From: Sphingomonas sp. GM_Shp_1
Lineage (GTDB): Bacteria; Pseudomonadota; Alphaproteobacteria; Sphingomonadales; Sphingomonadaceae
Direction: 5' to 3'
DNA: 64,000 bases
NCBI RefSeq assembly: GCF_026540895.1
Contig: NZ_JALNUR010000001.1
Location: forward strand, 1-64,000
Shown here: positions 15,844 through 26,527 of the stretch, piece after piece
Position numbering within the stretch: the stretch's first letter is position 1
Layout of the letters: each line of letters begins with the position of its first letter
Made by a program: the position numbers and the translations under genes
The notes under the pieces: model-generated
The model's input: the letters and a program-made list of their open reading frames with translations, nothing else
The model's database searches: none
Told to the model about the DNA's origin: nothing

Positions 15844-17268
15844 GTGAAGGTCGGACAGGAATGCTGGCGGATCGAACAGGCCGACCGGATGGCGGTCATC
15901 ATCGACGCGGAGAAATATTTCCGCATGGCCCGCCGCGCGATGTTGAACGCCCGGCGGCAGATTTTGCTGATCGGCTGGGACTTCGACGCGCGGATCATGT
16001 TGGATCACGACGAAGCGCCCGGCGAGACGGTGGGCGACTTCATCTATTCGCTGGTCCAGCGCCAGCCGGAGCTTGAGATATATCTGCTCCGCTGGGACAC
16101 GGGGGCGATCAAGTCGCTGTTCCGGGGGCGGACCTTCTTCACGGTGATGAAGTGGATGGCGCACAAGCGTATCCATACCAAGATGGACGGCCATCATCCC
16201 ATCGCCGCCTCGCATCATCAAAAGATCGTCATCATCGACGACCAGCTGGCCTTTTGCGGCGGGATCGACATGACCAGCGACCGCTGGGACACGCGCGAAC
16301 ATCGCGACAACGACCCCGGCCGCAAGCGTCCCGGCGGTCAGCCCTACAAGCCCTGGCACGACGCGATCAGCGCGGTCGAGGGGCCCGTGACCCATGCGCT
16401 GGGCGAATTGTTCCGCGAGCGCTGGCATCTGGCGGGCGGCAAGCGCATGGCCCCGGCGGTGCCGGGTGCGAGTTGCTGGCCAGAGGGACTGGAGCCCGAC
16501 TTCATCGACCAGCCGGTCGCGATCGCGCGCACCATGCCCGAGATGGACGACCAAGCCCCGGTGCATGAGAATGAGGCGCTGTTCCTGGCGCAGATCGCGC
16601 GGGCCGAACGCTATGTCTATATCGAGAGCCAGTATTTCGCCTCCCGCCGCGTGGCGGAGGCGATCGCCAGGCGGCTGGACGAGGTGGACGGCCCCGAATT
16701 CGTCATCATCAACCCGCTGACCGCGCAAGGCTGGCTGGAGCCGATCGCGATGGACACGGCGCGCGCCCGTTTGATCGAGGCGCTGCGGCGGCGGGACCGG
16801 CATGGACGGTTGCGGCTTTATCACCCGTTCACGGCGGGGGGTGAGGCGATCTATTGCCACGCCAAGATCCTGATCGCCGACGACCGGGTGTTCCGGCTGG
16901 GGTCGTCCAACCTCAACAACCGCTCGATGCGGCTGGACACCGAATGCGACCTGGCGCTGGCGGTCGAACCCGACAGCGCGGCGGGGCGGCGGATCAGCGT
17001 GATCCGAGACGACCTGCTCGCTGAGCATCTGGGTGTGGCCCCCGGTGACGTGGCGGAGGCCGTGGCGCGTAACGGCTCACTGGTGAAGGCGGTCGAGCAA
17101 CTGCGTGGGACCAAGGGGCGGACGCTTCGCCCCTATGAGGCACCCGATCTGTCCAGCGTCGAGGAATGGCTGGCCGATAATGAAGTGCTGGACCCCGAAG
17201 GCCCCACCGAGATGTTCGAGTCGCTGACCGCGCGAAAGGGCCTGTTCCGGCGGTTGCGGCGGCGCTGA
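15844..17268 (+). CDS. Phospholipase D-like protein with two HKD motifs
   Basis: A 474-residue PLD-superfamily phosphodiesterase. Both HxKxxxxD motifs are complete: H125/K127/D132 (HHQKIVIIDD) and H339/K341/D346 (CHAKILIADD, followed by GSSNLNNRS). This arrangement is that of phospholipases D and cardiolipin synthases, but there are no N-terminal membrane helices, which favours a soluble or peripheral phospholipase. It starts at GTG 15844 behind cgggaga. The stop overlaps the next gene (TGATG), so the two are probably co-transcribed. The substrate lipid is not determinable here. Confidence 0.88.
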   Translation: MKVGQECWRIEQADRMAVIIDAEKYFRMARRAMLNARRQILLIGWDFDARIMLDHDEAPGETVGDFIYSLVQRQPELEIYLLRWDTGAIKSLFRGRTFFTVMKWMAHKRIHTKMDGHHPIAASHHQKIVIIDDQLAFCGGIDMTSDRWDTREHRDNDPGRKRPGGQPYKPWHDAISAVEGPVTHALGELFRERWHLAGGKRMAPAVPGASCWPEGLEPDFIDQPVAIARTMPEMDDQAPVHENEALFLAQIARAERYVYIESQYFASRRVAEAIARRLDEVDGPEFVIINPLTAQGWLEPIAMDTARARLIEALRRRDRHGRLRLYHPFTAGGEAIYCHAKILIADDRVFRLGSSNLNNRSMRLDTECDLALAVEPDSAAGRRISVIRDDLLAEHLGVAPGDVAEAVARNGSLVKAVEQLRGTKGRTLRPYEAPDLSSVEEWLADNEVLDPEGPTEMFESLTARKGLFRRLRRR

Positions 17269-17444
17269 TGGGCGAGGTCGTTAATTTCCGTCAGGCGCGC
17301 AAAGCTCTGGTCCGCAAGGCGGCCGAACAACAGGCGACCGAAAACCGGGCGCGTTTCGGTCGGACCAAGGCGGAGAAGCAGCGCGATGCCGTGGAGCAGG
17401 AGCGGCTGCGAAAGGAACTGGACGGGGCCAAGCGCGAGGATTGA
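17268..17444 (+). CDS. DUF4169 family small protein
   Basis: A 58-residue, highly charged helical protein: MGEVVNFRQARKALVRKAAE, then a central RARFGRTKAEKQRD block typical of DUF4169. The ATG shares bases with the phospholipase stop (TGATG), giving translational coupling. Its function is not established; small basic proteins of this kind are common in alphaproteobacteria. Confidence 0.75.
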   Translation: MGEVVNFRQARKALVRKAAEQQATENRARFGRTKAEKQRDAVEQERLRKELDGAKRED

Positions 17445-17508
17445 GCCGGTGCCGGATATGCCGGGCAAAGGCACTTCCTTCTCCCCTCCCAGAGGGGGGA
17501 AGGAAAGC

Positions 17509-18180
17509 TCAGCGCGGCGTCGCGAACCAGATGGTATGGGTCGCGCCCTTGCCGTTTTCGCGGGCCCGGACCTTCACCTCATCCACGGCGAAGCCATTGC
17601 GCGACAGGCGGCGGGTGAAGACGGGGTCGGGCGCGGCGGACCAGATCGCCAGCACGCCGCCCGGGCGAAGCGCGATGCGCGCCTCGTCCAGCCCACGGGC
17701 CGAATAAAGCCCGTCATTGGCCGGGCGGGTCAGCCCGTCGGGGCCGTTGTCCACATCGAGCAGGATCGCGTCATAGGTGCCGCGCCCCGCATAGATGGCA
17801 TTGCCGACATCGCCCATGGCCAGCGTCACGCGCGGATCGTCCAGGCACCCGGCGGTCAACTCCGCCATCGGTCCTCGCGCCCATTCGATGATGCCGGGGA
17901 CCAGTTCGGCGACGGTGACCCGCGCATCCTTGCCCAGCCGCGCCAGCACCGCGCGTAGGGTGAAGCCCATGCCATAGCCGCCGATCAGCAGATGCGGCGC
18001 ATTCCGCCCGTTTAGCCGGTCGCAGGTCATCGTGCCGAGCGCCACTTCCGAGCCGCTCATCCGCGTGCTCATCAGCTCGTTGCGGTCGAGGACGATCATG
18101 AAGTCCTTGCCGCGCCGGAACAGGCGTAGCGGCTCGCCGCCGGGCACCTCGGCGACGCCCAGCAGCTCGCGCGGGGTCAC
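17509..18180 (-). CDS. Spermidine synthase-like SAM-binding protein
   Basis: A 223-residue class I methyltransferase-fold protein of the spermidine-synthase group: LLIGGYGMGFTLRAVLA (motif I), VTVAELVPGIIEWA, and YDAILLDVDNGPDGL (acidic residues of the substrate site). The N-terminal beta domain of true spermidine synthases is reduced, so the reaction is uncertain; it could be a methyltransferase or polyamine enzyme. Its ATG overlaps the stop of the upstream DUF6481 gene by 4 bases. Confidence 0.75.
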   Translation of the reverse strand: MTPRELLGVAEVPGGEPLRLFRRGKDFMIVLDRNELMSTRMSGSEVALGTMTCDRLNGRNAPHLLIGGYGMGFTLRAVLARLGKDARVTVAELVPGIIEWARGPMAELTAGCLDDPRVTLAMGDVGNAIYAGRGTYDAILLDVDNGPDGLTRPANDGLYSARGLDEARIALRPGGVLAIWSAAPDPVFTRRLSRNGFAVDEVKVRARENGKGATHTIWFATPR

Positions 18181-18539
18181 TTGCCCTGGCGTGCCTTGCG
18201 AGCGGCGTAGCGGGCGTCGCGCGCGGCCTTCAGCTCGGCGGCGGTCGGAACCACCGGCGGGCGTGCGGCGGCGGCAGCGGCCTCTGCGGCGGCGTCCGCC
18301 TCGGCCTGGGCCTTGGCACGGGCTTCCTCGCGAGCGGCCTTTTCCTGCTCGATCGCGGCCTTGTGCGCGGCGCGGCGCTCGGCCTCGGCGGCCTCCTTGG
18401 CCTCACGCGCGGCGGCGCGGGCGGCGACCACCGCCGGGTCGGGCGCGGCCTTGTTGCGCAACTTTTCGAGCGCCGCCGCCTTGGCATCGCGCGAAGCCGA
18501 TGCACGATCGGCGAAACCGGGAACCTTATATCCTGCCAT
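18177..18539 (-). CDS. DUF6481 family Ala/Lys/Glu-rich protein
   Basis: A 120-residue protein starting MAGYKVPGFADRASASRDAK, then a long charged helix of Ala, Glu, Lys and Arg (about residues 20-95), and a basic tail (AARDARYAARKARQGK). The N-terminal pattern GYKxPxFxxR matches the DUF6481 family as I know it. The helix probably forms a coiled coil and may bind nucleic acid, but that is inference. The stop overlaps the next start by 4 bases, so it is in an operon with the spermidine synthase-like gene. Confidence 0.7.
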   Translation of the reverse strand: MAGYKVPGFADRASASRDAKAAALEKLRNKAAPDPAVVAARAAAREAKEAAEAERRAAHKAAIEQEKAAREEARAKAQAEADAAAEAAAAAARPPVVPTAAELKAARDARYAARKARQGK

Positions 18540-18617
18540 CAATCATCTATCCCGTTTGGGGGGCGAAGGGCCCCATAGCACAACGGCCCCGCATCGCTGC
18601 GGAGCCGTCGGAAAAAC

Positions 18618-18693
<76 letters not shown>

Positions 18694-18811
18694 GATCGTC
18701 ACGCTCGTCAGGCCGTCCGGCGGCCCGCCTCGTGATCGGGAGGCGCGCCTTTAGCACCGCCTTCCCGCTTTGCAAATGCTTTTCGGCGAATGGCGCGACT
18801 TTTTTCGCGGG

Positions 18812-19924
18812 TCACCAGCGCGCGGCGCGCCGGTTTTCCCGGTCGATCGCCATCAATATGCCCAGGCACAGCAGCACCGTCATCTGCGAGGATCCGCCAT
18901 AGCTGACCAGGGGCAGGGGGATGCCGACCACGGGCGCGAGACCCATGACCATCATCAGATTGACCATGACATAGATGAAGATCGTGGTGGACAGCCCCGC
19001 CGCCGTCAGCCGGGCGAAGCGCGTCGGGGCGGCCTGCGCCACGTTCAGGCCCCAACGGATGACCATCAGGAACGCGAAGATCAACAGGCACCCGCCGATC
19101 AGTCCCCATTCCTCCGCCATGGTCGCGAAGACGAAATCGGTATGACCTTCGGGTAGATAGTCGAGATGGCTCTGCGTGCCGTTGAGGAAGCCCTTGCCCC
19201 ATATGCCGCCCGATCCGATCGCGATCTTGGACTGGCTGATATGATAGCCGGTGCCCAGCGGATCGCTTTCGGGGTCGAGGAAGATCAGCACCCGGTTGCG
19301 CTGATAATCGTGCAGCACGAAATTGACCGCCAGGGGGGCCGCCACCGCCAACGCCATCGCCCCGCCGATGAAAAGGCGCAGAGGCACCCCCGCCAGGAAC
19401 ATGACCGTCGCCCCGCCCGCGCAGATCATCAGCGCGGTGCCCAGGTCCGGCTGCTTCATCACCAGCGCGGCGGGCACGCCGATCATCGCGGCGACCGGCC
19501 ATATCCCCGACAAGCGCCGCGTCTCGGCCGGCGGCATGAGCTCGTAGAAGCGTGCCGCGCCCAGCACAATGAACAGCTTCATCAACTCGGACGGCTGGAG
19601 GCGGATGAAGCCGACATCCAGCCATCGCTGGCTGCCCCCGCGCACCGCACCGAGCAGTTCGACGAGCACGAGCAGGACGACGAGGATCAGATAGCCCGGC
19701 ATGGCGATCCGTCGCCACAGATCGAGCGGCAGGCGCGACAGGACCAGCGATCCCGCCAGCAGCACGAAGAAGCGCACCCCCTGCGGCTTGGCCCAGGGGG
19801 TCAGCGATCCGCCCGCCGCCGAATAGAGCACGACCAGCCCGAAACAGCCGATCGCCATGACCAGCAGGATCACCCGCCAGGGCAGTTGCGCGATGGGTTC
19901 GGGAATGATGCGGGGACCGCTCAT
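18812..19924 (-). CDS. rodA: Rod-shape peptidoglycan polymerase RodA
   Basis: A 370-residue SEDS-family glycosyltransferase that polymerises lipid II for lateral wall growth in complex with PBP2. About ten membrane segments are visible. Family landmarks are RGGSQRWLDVGFIRLQPSEL, KQPDLGTAL, YHISQSKIAIGSGGIWGKGF, LPEGHTDFVFA and PLPLVSYGGSS. Its ATG overlaps the mrdA stop by 4 bases, making it the last gene of mreB-mreC-mreD-mrdA-rodA. Confidence 0.96.
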   Translation of the reverse strand: MSGPRIIPEPIAQLPWRVILLVMAIGCFGLVVLYSAAGGSLTPWAKPQGVRFFVLLAGSLVLSRLPLDLWRRIAMPGYLILVVLLVLVELLGAVRGGSQRWLDVGFIRLQPSELMKLFIVLGAARFYELMPPAETRRLSGIWPVAAMIGVPAALVMKQPDLGTALMICAGGATVMFLAGVPLRLFIGGAMALAVAAPLAVNFVLHDYQRNRVLIFLDPESDPLGTGYHISQSKIAIGSGGIWGKGFLNGTQSHLDYLPEGHTDFVFATMAEEWGLIGGCLLIFAFLMVIRWGLNVAQAAPTRFARLTAAGLSTTIFIYVMVNLMMVMGLAPVVGIPLPLVSYGGSSQMTVLLCLGILMAIDRENRRAARW

Positions 19925-21999
19925 GGATTGGGGTCCGCTATATCGTCGCCGGGGTCGGTCTCGCGCGTCGCCATCGCTTCGGCCTGCGCGTCGGACACGT
20001 TGGTCGCCGCCTCGACCGCGGGGGCGTCGGTGGCGGCGCCCGCATCGGTCTTGGTCGCGGCGGAGGCGGGCTTGGGCGAATGGGCGGCGCGATAGGCGGC
20101 TTCGTCGGCGCGCATCCGGGTGGCGATGTCGCCGCCCCAGGTGGGCTCGTCTTGTGCCAGCGAAGCGAGCGCCCGGTCCCGGTCGAACAGATAGGTCATG
20201 ATGTCGCGCCCGATCAGCGGCGCGTCGAGATTGCGCACGGTATGGCCGTTATGTTCGAGGACGACGGAGATGGCATAGCGCGGATTGTCGGCGGGCGCGA
20301 AGCCGACGAACAGCGCGTGATCGCGCAGCTTGAACGGCAACTGCCCGTTCTTGAGCACGCCGGTACTGCGCCGCTCCGCCATGCTGATCCGGCGAACCTG
20401 CGCCGTGCCGGTCTTCGCCGCGAGCGCGACGCCGGGCACCAGCATCCGCGCCGCGCCGCCCGTGCCGCCTTGGTTGACCACGCCGAACATCGCATCGCGC
20501 ACGACCGCCAGATGCTCGGACGCCAGGGGCAGGGCGGGGGCGTCGAGATGGACCTGGTGCGACAACAGGCTGGGCTTCAGGTCGCGACCCGAAGCGATCC
20601 GCGCCGCCATCACCGCCAGTTGCAACGGATTGGCCAGCACATAGCCCTGGCCGATCGACGCGTTCAGGCCATCGGCGATGGTCCATTTCGTCTTGTATTT
20701 CTTCAGCTTCCACGCCGAATCCGGCACGGTGCCATAACGCTGCGTATTAAGCGGCAGGTCGAATTTCTGCCCCAGTCCCAGCATCCGTGCGACCGGCGCG
20801 ATCTTGTCGTACCCCATGCGCCGGATCATCTCGTAGAAATAGATGTCGCAGCTCTGCTCGATCGCGCCCTTCAGGTTGAGCGCGCCGTGCCCGCCCTTTT
20901 TATGGCAGTGGAACACCCCGGTGCCGACCCGCATCGCGCCCGTGCACAGGATGCGGTCGTCCGCGCCGACCCCGGCCGCCAGCAAGGCCAGTCCGTTCAT
21001 CGGCTTGACGGTCGAGCCCGGCGGATACAGCCCCTGCGTCACCTTGTTCATCAGGGGCACATGGTCGTTCTCCGACAGCATCGACCATTCCAGATGGCTG
21101 ATCCCGTCCGAAAAGCTGTTGGGGTCGTAGGCGGGCATCGAGACCATCGCCAGCGTCTCGCCGGTGCGACAGTCGATGACCACCGCTGAACCCGAATTGG
21201 TGCCCAGACGCCGTGCGGCATATTCCTGCAACCCGGCATCGATGGTCAGGCGGATGTTACGACCCGGCACGTCGGGGCGGGTGGCGAGCTCGGCGACGAC
21301 CTTGCCGCGCGCGGTCACCTCGACCCGCTTCGCGCCGGGCTTGCCCCGCAAATAGGGCTCCAGCATCTTTTCCAGCCCGTCCTTGCCCAGCTTGAAACCG
21401 GGGGTGACGAGCAACTGGTCGTGCGTGGCCTTGAACTGCTCGGCGGTGGGCGTGCCGACATAGCCGGTCAGGTGGGCGACCGCCGGTCCGGCGGGATAGA
21501 AGCGCGCGAACCCCCGCGTCGGCTGGACGCCGGGCAGTTCGGGCAGGCGGACGCTGACCGCCGCGAAGCGTTCCCAGTCCAGCCGCTCGGCGACCTGCAC
21601 CGGCTGGAACCCGGCGGCGTGTTCCAGGTCCAGGCGGATGCGGTTCATCGCCTCATCGTCCAGCTTCAGGATTTGGCGGAGCAGGTTCAGCACCCGCTCC
21701 TTGTCCTCGTCGGCCAGCCGGTCGGGGATGATGTCGACGCGGAAATCGGTGCGGTTGTTGGCGATGGGCAGCCCGTGCCGGTCGATCAGCCAGCCCCGGC
21801 GCGGCGGGATCATCGTCGTGTTGACGCGGTTGCTCTCGGAGAGAAGATTATACTTCTCGTTCTGCGCGATCGATAGCCACGCCATCCGCCCGGCGAGCAG
21901 CAGCCCGACCGCTCCCTGCGCCGCGCCGAGCACGAAGGCACGGCGCGAAAAGCTATAGGCCTGCGCCGCCTCGGTCATGATCCGCCCCTGGCGTTCCAT
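19921..21999 (-). CDS. mrdA: Penicillin-binding protein 2 (peptidoglycan transpeptidase)
   Basis: A 692-residue class B PBP cross-linking lateral wall peptidoglycan. After a single N-terminal membrane helix (FVLGAAQGAVGLLLAGRMAW) comes the dimerisation domain, then the transpeptidase with SxxK at S329-K332 (PGSTVKP) and KTGT (AAKTGTAQV). A long Ala/Asp/Glu-rich tail after about residue 610 (PKPASAATKTDAGAATDAPA) is an extension beyond E. coli PBP2. The ATG is 1 base after the mreD stop; ATG at residue 8 is an alternative. Confidence 0.95.
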   Translation of the reverse strand: MERQGRIMTEAAQAYSFSRRAFVLGAAQGAVGLLLAGRMAWLSIAQNEKYNLLSESNRVNTTMIPPRRGWLIDRHGLPIANNRTDFRVDIIPDRLADEDKERVLNLLRQILKLDDEAMNRIRLDLEHAAGFQPVQVAERLDWERFAAVSVRLPELPGVQPTRGFARFYPAGPAVAHLTGYVGTPTAEQFKATHDQLLVTPGFKLGKDGLEKMLEPYLRGKPGAKRVEVTARGKVVAELATRPDVPGRNIRLTIDAGLQEYAARRLGTNSGSAVVIDCRTGETLAMVSMPAYDPNSFSDGISHLEWSMLSENDHVPLMNKVTQGLYPPGSTVKPMNGLALLAAGVGADDRILCTGAMRVGTGVFHCHKKGGHGALNLKGAIEQSCDIYFYEMIRRMGYDKIAPVARMLGLGQKFDLPLNTQRYGTVPDSAWKLKKYKTKWTIADGLNASIGQGYVLANPLQLAVMAARIASGRDLKPSLLSHQVHLDAPALPLASEHLAVVRDAMFGVVNQGGTGGAARMLVPGVALAAKTGTAQVRRISMAERRSTGVLKNGQLPFKLRDHALFVGFAPADNPRYAISVVLEHNGHTVRNLDAPLIGRDIMTYLFDRDRALASLAQDEPTWGGDIATRMRADEAAYRAAHSPKPASAATKTDAGAATDAPAVEAATNVSDAQAEAMATRETDPGDDIADPNP

Positions 22000-22000
22000 G

Positions 22001-22525
22001 TCAGACCCCTACCTCATTCCGGCCGCGTTTGCGATCGATCCAGGCGACCAAACGGGTGGCCATGGGGAAGAGAAGGATGGTGATCGCGATCTGGATGACC
22101 AGCGGCGCATCGACCTGCGCCGCCATCGGCACCGCCAGGAACCGCCCGGCGATCAGGCAGAAGGCAATGGCGCCGCTGGCGATCAGCCAGTCCTGCCAGA
22201 AATCGCGGAACACCAGCCGATGCTCGAACAGATCGATGGCGAGCGAGGTCAGCGACCAGAGCAGCATCGCCGAGCCGAGCGGCTGCCCCGACAACAGATC
22301 GTCGAACAGCCCCAGCGGCGCCGCTGCCCAGAGCCGCAGCGCGAACCGCGCCACCAGCCGCCACGCCAGCAGCATCAGCAGGCCCATGGGCGGTTGCAAC
22401 GGCACGATCGCCACCACCGGGACGATGGCGGTCAACGATCCGGCCATCACGGTCAGCCATGGCAGCGCGCGGGCGCGGGCGGGGGGCAGTCCGGGGTCGA
22501 AAGGGTTATAGGTGTCGAGGGTCAC
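22001..22525 (-). CDS. mreD: Rod-shape determining protein MreD
   Basis: A 174-residue inner-membrane protein with about five hydrophobic segments, including the FDDLLSGQPLGSAMLLWSL stretch typical of alphaproteobacterial MreD. It links MreC and the wall synthases to MreB filaments. Sequence conservation in the family is low, but its place between mreC (4-base overlap) and mrdA fixes the call. Confidence 0.92.
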   Translation of the reverse strand: MTLDTYNPFDPGLPPARARALPWLTVMAGSLTAIVPVVAIVPLQPPMGLLMLLAWRLVARFALRLWAAAPLGLFDDLLSGQPLGSAMLLWSLTSLAIDLFEHRLVFRDFWQDWLIASGAIAFCLIAGRFLAVPMAAQVDAPLVIQIAITILLFPMATRLVAWIDRKRGRNEVGV

Positions 22526-23391
22526 GGCCGGGGCGCCGGCGCAGATGGCGGCATCGACATGAAGGCGCGCTGAACGATCGCGAAGTCCAGCATGTCGGGA
22601 TGAACGAACGGGCGTGCGATCGCCACGTCTCCGCCTGCGCTGCGGATGCGCGCCACCGGGATGTTGGGCGCGTAAAGGCCGCCTGTGCCCGAAGTGACGA
22701 ACAGGTCGTCCTTGGCCAGCCGGACGTTGGTGGTGACCGACCGCACGTCCAGCATCCCATCCCCGCGCCCGACCGCGATGGCGGGCAGGCCGTCGCGCGT
22801 CCGGCGGACGGGCACGATGCTTTCCGGATCGGTCAGCAAGAGGACGCGCGCGGCGGCGGGACCCGCTTCGGTCACGCGCCCGATCAAGCCTTCGGGACCG
22901 CGCACCGCCATGCCGGGCGTCACGCCCTGCCAGCGCCCGGCATTGAGCAGGGCGAAGCGGCGACCGCTCGCCCCGGTCGAGCTGACCAGCCGGGCGGTGG
23001 CGACGCTGTCGGGCGTCCGGTCGCGGACCGCCAGCAAACGCCGCAACCGGCGATTGTCATAAGCGATGGTCCGCGCGGTCAGCAGGATCTTGCGCGACTG
23101 GGCCAATTCGGCGCGCAGTCGCTCATTCTCGGAATGGACGAAGAAATAATCGCCGATCGTATCGGGCACGCCGCTGATCGCATCGCCGATCGCGACGAAG
23201 CCGCCCGAGATGGGCGCCGTCACGCTGCCCAGCGTCATGCGCAGGGCGCCGAAGGCGGGCGGGTGGAAGGTCGATGCGACAAGCAGCACCGCGCCCACCA
23301 CCGCACCCGCCACCGCGAGCACATAGGCCAGGAAAGCTCCATATTGCCGCCGTCGCGAAAAGCCGGTGCGACGGTCGCGGGCAGGCGCCAT
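22522..23391 (-). CDS. mreC: Rod-shape determining protein MreC
   Basis: A 289-residue bitopic protein: cytoplasmic tail, one membrane helix (AFLAYVLAVAGAVVGAVLLV), a periplasmic coiled coil (SENERLRAELAQSRKILLTA) and the MreC beta domain (ARLVSSTGASGRRFALLNAG, GMAVRGPEGLIGRV, VTSGTGGLYAPNIPVARI). It activates PBP2-RodA. A Pro-rich tip ends the protein. It lies between mreB and mreD in the operon. Confidence 0.95.
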   Translation of the reverse strand: MAPARDRRTGFSRRRQYGAFLAYVLAVAGAVVGAVLLVASTFHPPAFGALRMTLGSVTAPISGGFVAIGDAISGVPDTIGDYFFVHSENERLRAELAQSRKILLTARTIAYDNRRLRRLLAVRDRTPDSVATARLVSSTGASGRRFALLNAGRWQGVTPGMAVRGPEGLIGRVTEAGPAAARVLLLTDPESIVPVRRTRDGLPAIAVGRGDGMLDVRSVTTNVRLAKDDLFVTSGTGGLYAPNIPVARIRSAGGDVAIARPFVHPDMLDFAIVQRAFMSMPPSAPAPRP

Positions 23392-23415
23392 GCGCCGGTC
23401 CCCTTATCCTGGAGG

Positions 23416-24525
<1,110 letters not shown>

Positions 24526-24591
24526 TTACAGGCACCTGCACCGTCATTTGCGGGGTCGCGGGATGCCGTCGCTTGGGCTAGGGTTTGCCGC

Positions 24592-26382
24592 ATGTCAATA
24601 CGGCGTCTGCCTCCGCATCTCGTCAATCGTATCGCAGCCGGTGAAGTGGTTGAAAGGCCCGCCAGTGCGTTGAAGGAACTGGTCGAAAACTCGATCGATG
24701 CGGGTGCCACGCGCATCGCCGTTACGCTGGGCCAGGGCGGGCTCAGCCGGATCGAGGTGGCCGATGACGGATGCGGCATGTCGGCGGAGGATATGGCTCT
24801 CGCACTCGAACGGCACTGCACGTCCAAGCTGCCGGACGAGGCGATCGAATCGGTCGTAACCCTCGGATTTCGGGGCGAAGCGCTGCCCTCCATCGCCAGC
24901 GTGTCGCGGGTCACGATCGAAAGCCGCCCGGCGGGGCGCGATGGCTGGGCCCGCGTCGTCGACAATGGCGAGGTGCTGCGCGACGGCCCCGCCGCGGTAC
25001 CGCCGGGCACCCGGATCGTGGTGGAGGACCTGTTCGCGCGCGTCCCCGCCCGCCGCAAATTCCTGCGCTCGCCGCGATCCGAATATGCCGCCTGCCTCGA
25101 CATGGTGCGCCGGTTGGCGATGGCGCGGCCCGACATCGCCTTCACGCTGGAGCATGACGGCAGGCGGGCGCTGACCGTGCCGGGCGGCGAGGAGCGACCG
25201 GGGCGAGTCGCGGGGCTGACCGACCGCGCGCTGGCCGAGAATTCGGTCGCGATCGACTGGGTCCGCGACTCAGTGACGCTGGGCGGTGTCGCCAGCCTGC
25301 CGACCTTCAACCGGGGCATTGCCGATCACCAATATCTGTTCGTCAACGGACGACCGGTGCGCGACCGGCTGCTGATGGGCGCCATTCGCGGTGCCTATGC
25401 CGAGATGCTGCCGCGTGATCGCCACGCGGTCGTGGCGCTGTTCCTCGACCTGCCGCCGACCGAGGTCGATGTGAACGTCCACCCGGCCAAGACCGAGGTC
25501 CGGTTCCGCGACCCCGCCCTGATCCGGGGCATGATCGTCTCGGGGCTTCGCCGCGCGCTGGACGAGGCGGGCCATCGCAGCGTGCAGCGGCCGGCCGAGT
25601 CCGCGCTCGCCATGTGGCAGACGGAGGGCGTCGGTACCGCCCCGCAGCCGGCCATTCCGCCCGCCGATGACTGGTCCGCCGCCGCCCCGGAAGCGCGGGT
25701 GATGGACCGCCAGTCGCTCTTCGCGCCGCGCCCCGGCTTCTCGGCTCCCCCGCCGTTGGCCCGTGCCGAAGCCGCCAGCGCGCCGCCGCCCGAGGTTCGG
25801 CAATTCCCGATGGGCGTCGCGCGGGGCCAGGTCGCCAAGACCTATATCGTCGCCGAGGCCGAGGACGGGCTGGTCCTGGTCGACCAGCATGCCGCGCATG
25901 AGCGGCTGGTGCTGGAGCGGATGCGCGCCGCGCTGACCGGCGGCCGGGTGGCGTCGCAGGCGATGCTGATCCCCGAAGTGGTCGAACTGGACGAACCCGC
26001 CTGCGACCGGCTGGAGGCGCGGACGAAGGAACTGGCCGAGTTCGGGCTGGACCTCGAACGCTTCGGTCCGACCGCGATGCTGGTGCGCTCCACCCCCGCA
26101 TTGCTCGGGCAGAGCGATCCCAAGGGGCTGGTGTCCGACTTGGCCGACGAACTGGCGGCGTTCGACCAGGCGCTCTCTTTGCGCGAACGACTGGACCATG
26201 TCGCCGCGACCATGGCCTGCCACGGCTCGGTTCGCGCGGGCCGCATCCTGTCGGTCGCCGAGATGAACGCGCTGCTCCGCGAAATGGAGGTCACCCCGCA
26301 TTCCGGCCAGTGCAACCATGGCCGCCCGACCTGGGTGAAGTTGCAACATGGCGATATCGAGAAGCTGTTCGGGCGGAAGTAA
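24592..26382 (+). CDS. mutL: DNA mismatch repair protein MutL
   Basis: A 596-residue MutL. The GHKL ATPase region has ELVENSIDAGAT, DDGCGM and GFRGEALPSI. The C-terminal domain carries the endonuclease metal motif DQHAAHERLVLE, with ACHGS and the GQCNHGRPT zinc segment, so this is the nicking-competent type found in bacteria without MutH. A Pro/Ala-rich linker (about residues 350-410) joins the domains. ATG 24592 matches the family start (MSIRRLPPHLVNRIAAGEVV). A longer open frame upstream is antisense to mreB/mreC and rejected. Confidence 0.96.
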   Translation: MSIRRLPPHLVNRIAAGEVVERPASALKELVENSIDAGATRIAVTLGQGGLSRIEVADDGCGMSAEDMALALERHCTSKLPDEAIESVVTLGFRGEALPSIASVSRVTIESRPAGRDGWARVVDNGEVLRDGPAAVPPGTRIVVEDLFARVPARRKFLRSPRSEYAACLDMVRRLAMARPDIAFTLEHDGRRALTVPGGEERPGRVAGLTDRALAENSVAIDWVRDSVTLGGVASLPTFNRGIADHQYLFVNGRPVRDRLLMGAIRGAYAEMLPRDRHAVVALFLDLPPTEVDVNVHPAKTEVRFRDPALIRGMIVSGLRRALDEAGHRSVQRPAESALAMWQTEGVGTAPQPAIPPADDWSAAAPEARVMDRQSLFAPRPGFSAPPPLARAEAASAPPPEVRQFPMGVARGQVAKTYIVAEAEDGLVLVDQHAAHERLVLERMRAALTGGRVASQAMLIPEVVELDEPACDRLEARTKELAEFGLDLERFGPTAMLVRSTPALLGQSDPKGLVSDLADELAAFDQALSLRERLDHVAATMACHGSVRAGRILSVAEMNALLREMEVTPHSGQCNHGRPTWVKLQHGDIEKLFGRK

Positions 26383-26527
26383 TCTCGCTCCTTTCATTGC
26401 TCGCCGAAATCCTAACGAAGCGACCGGAATGGACCAGCTCTGTCAATTCGGATGCGATTGGATAGCGGTGGCCCTCTGACCCCATAGTAGCGTCGCCTGC
26501 AACTCTTGGGCGAGTGATGGGGGCATT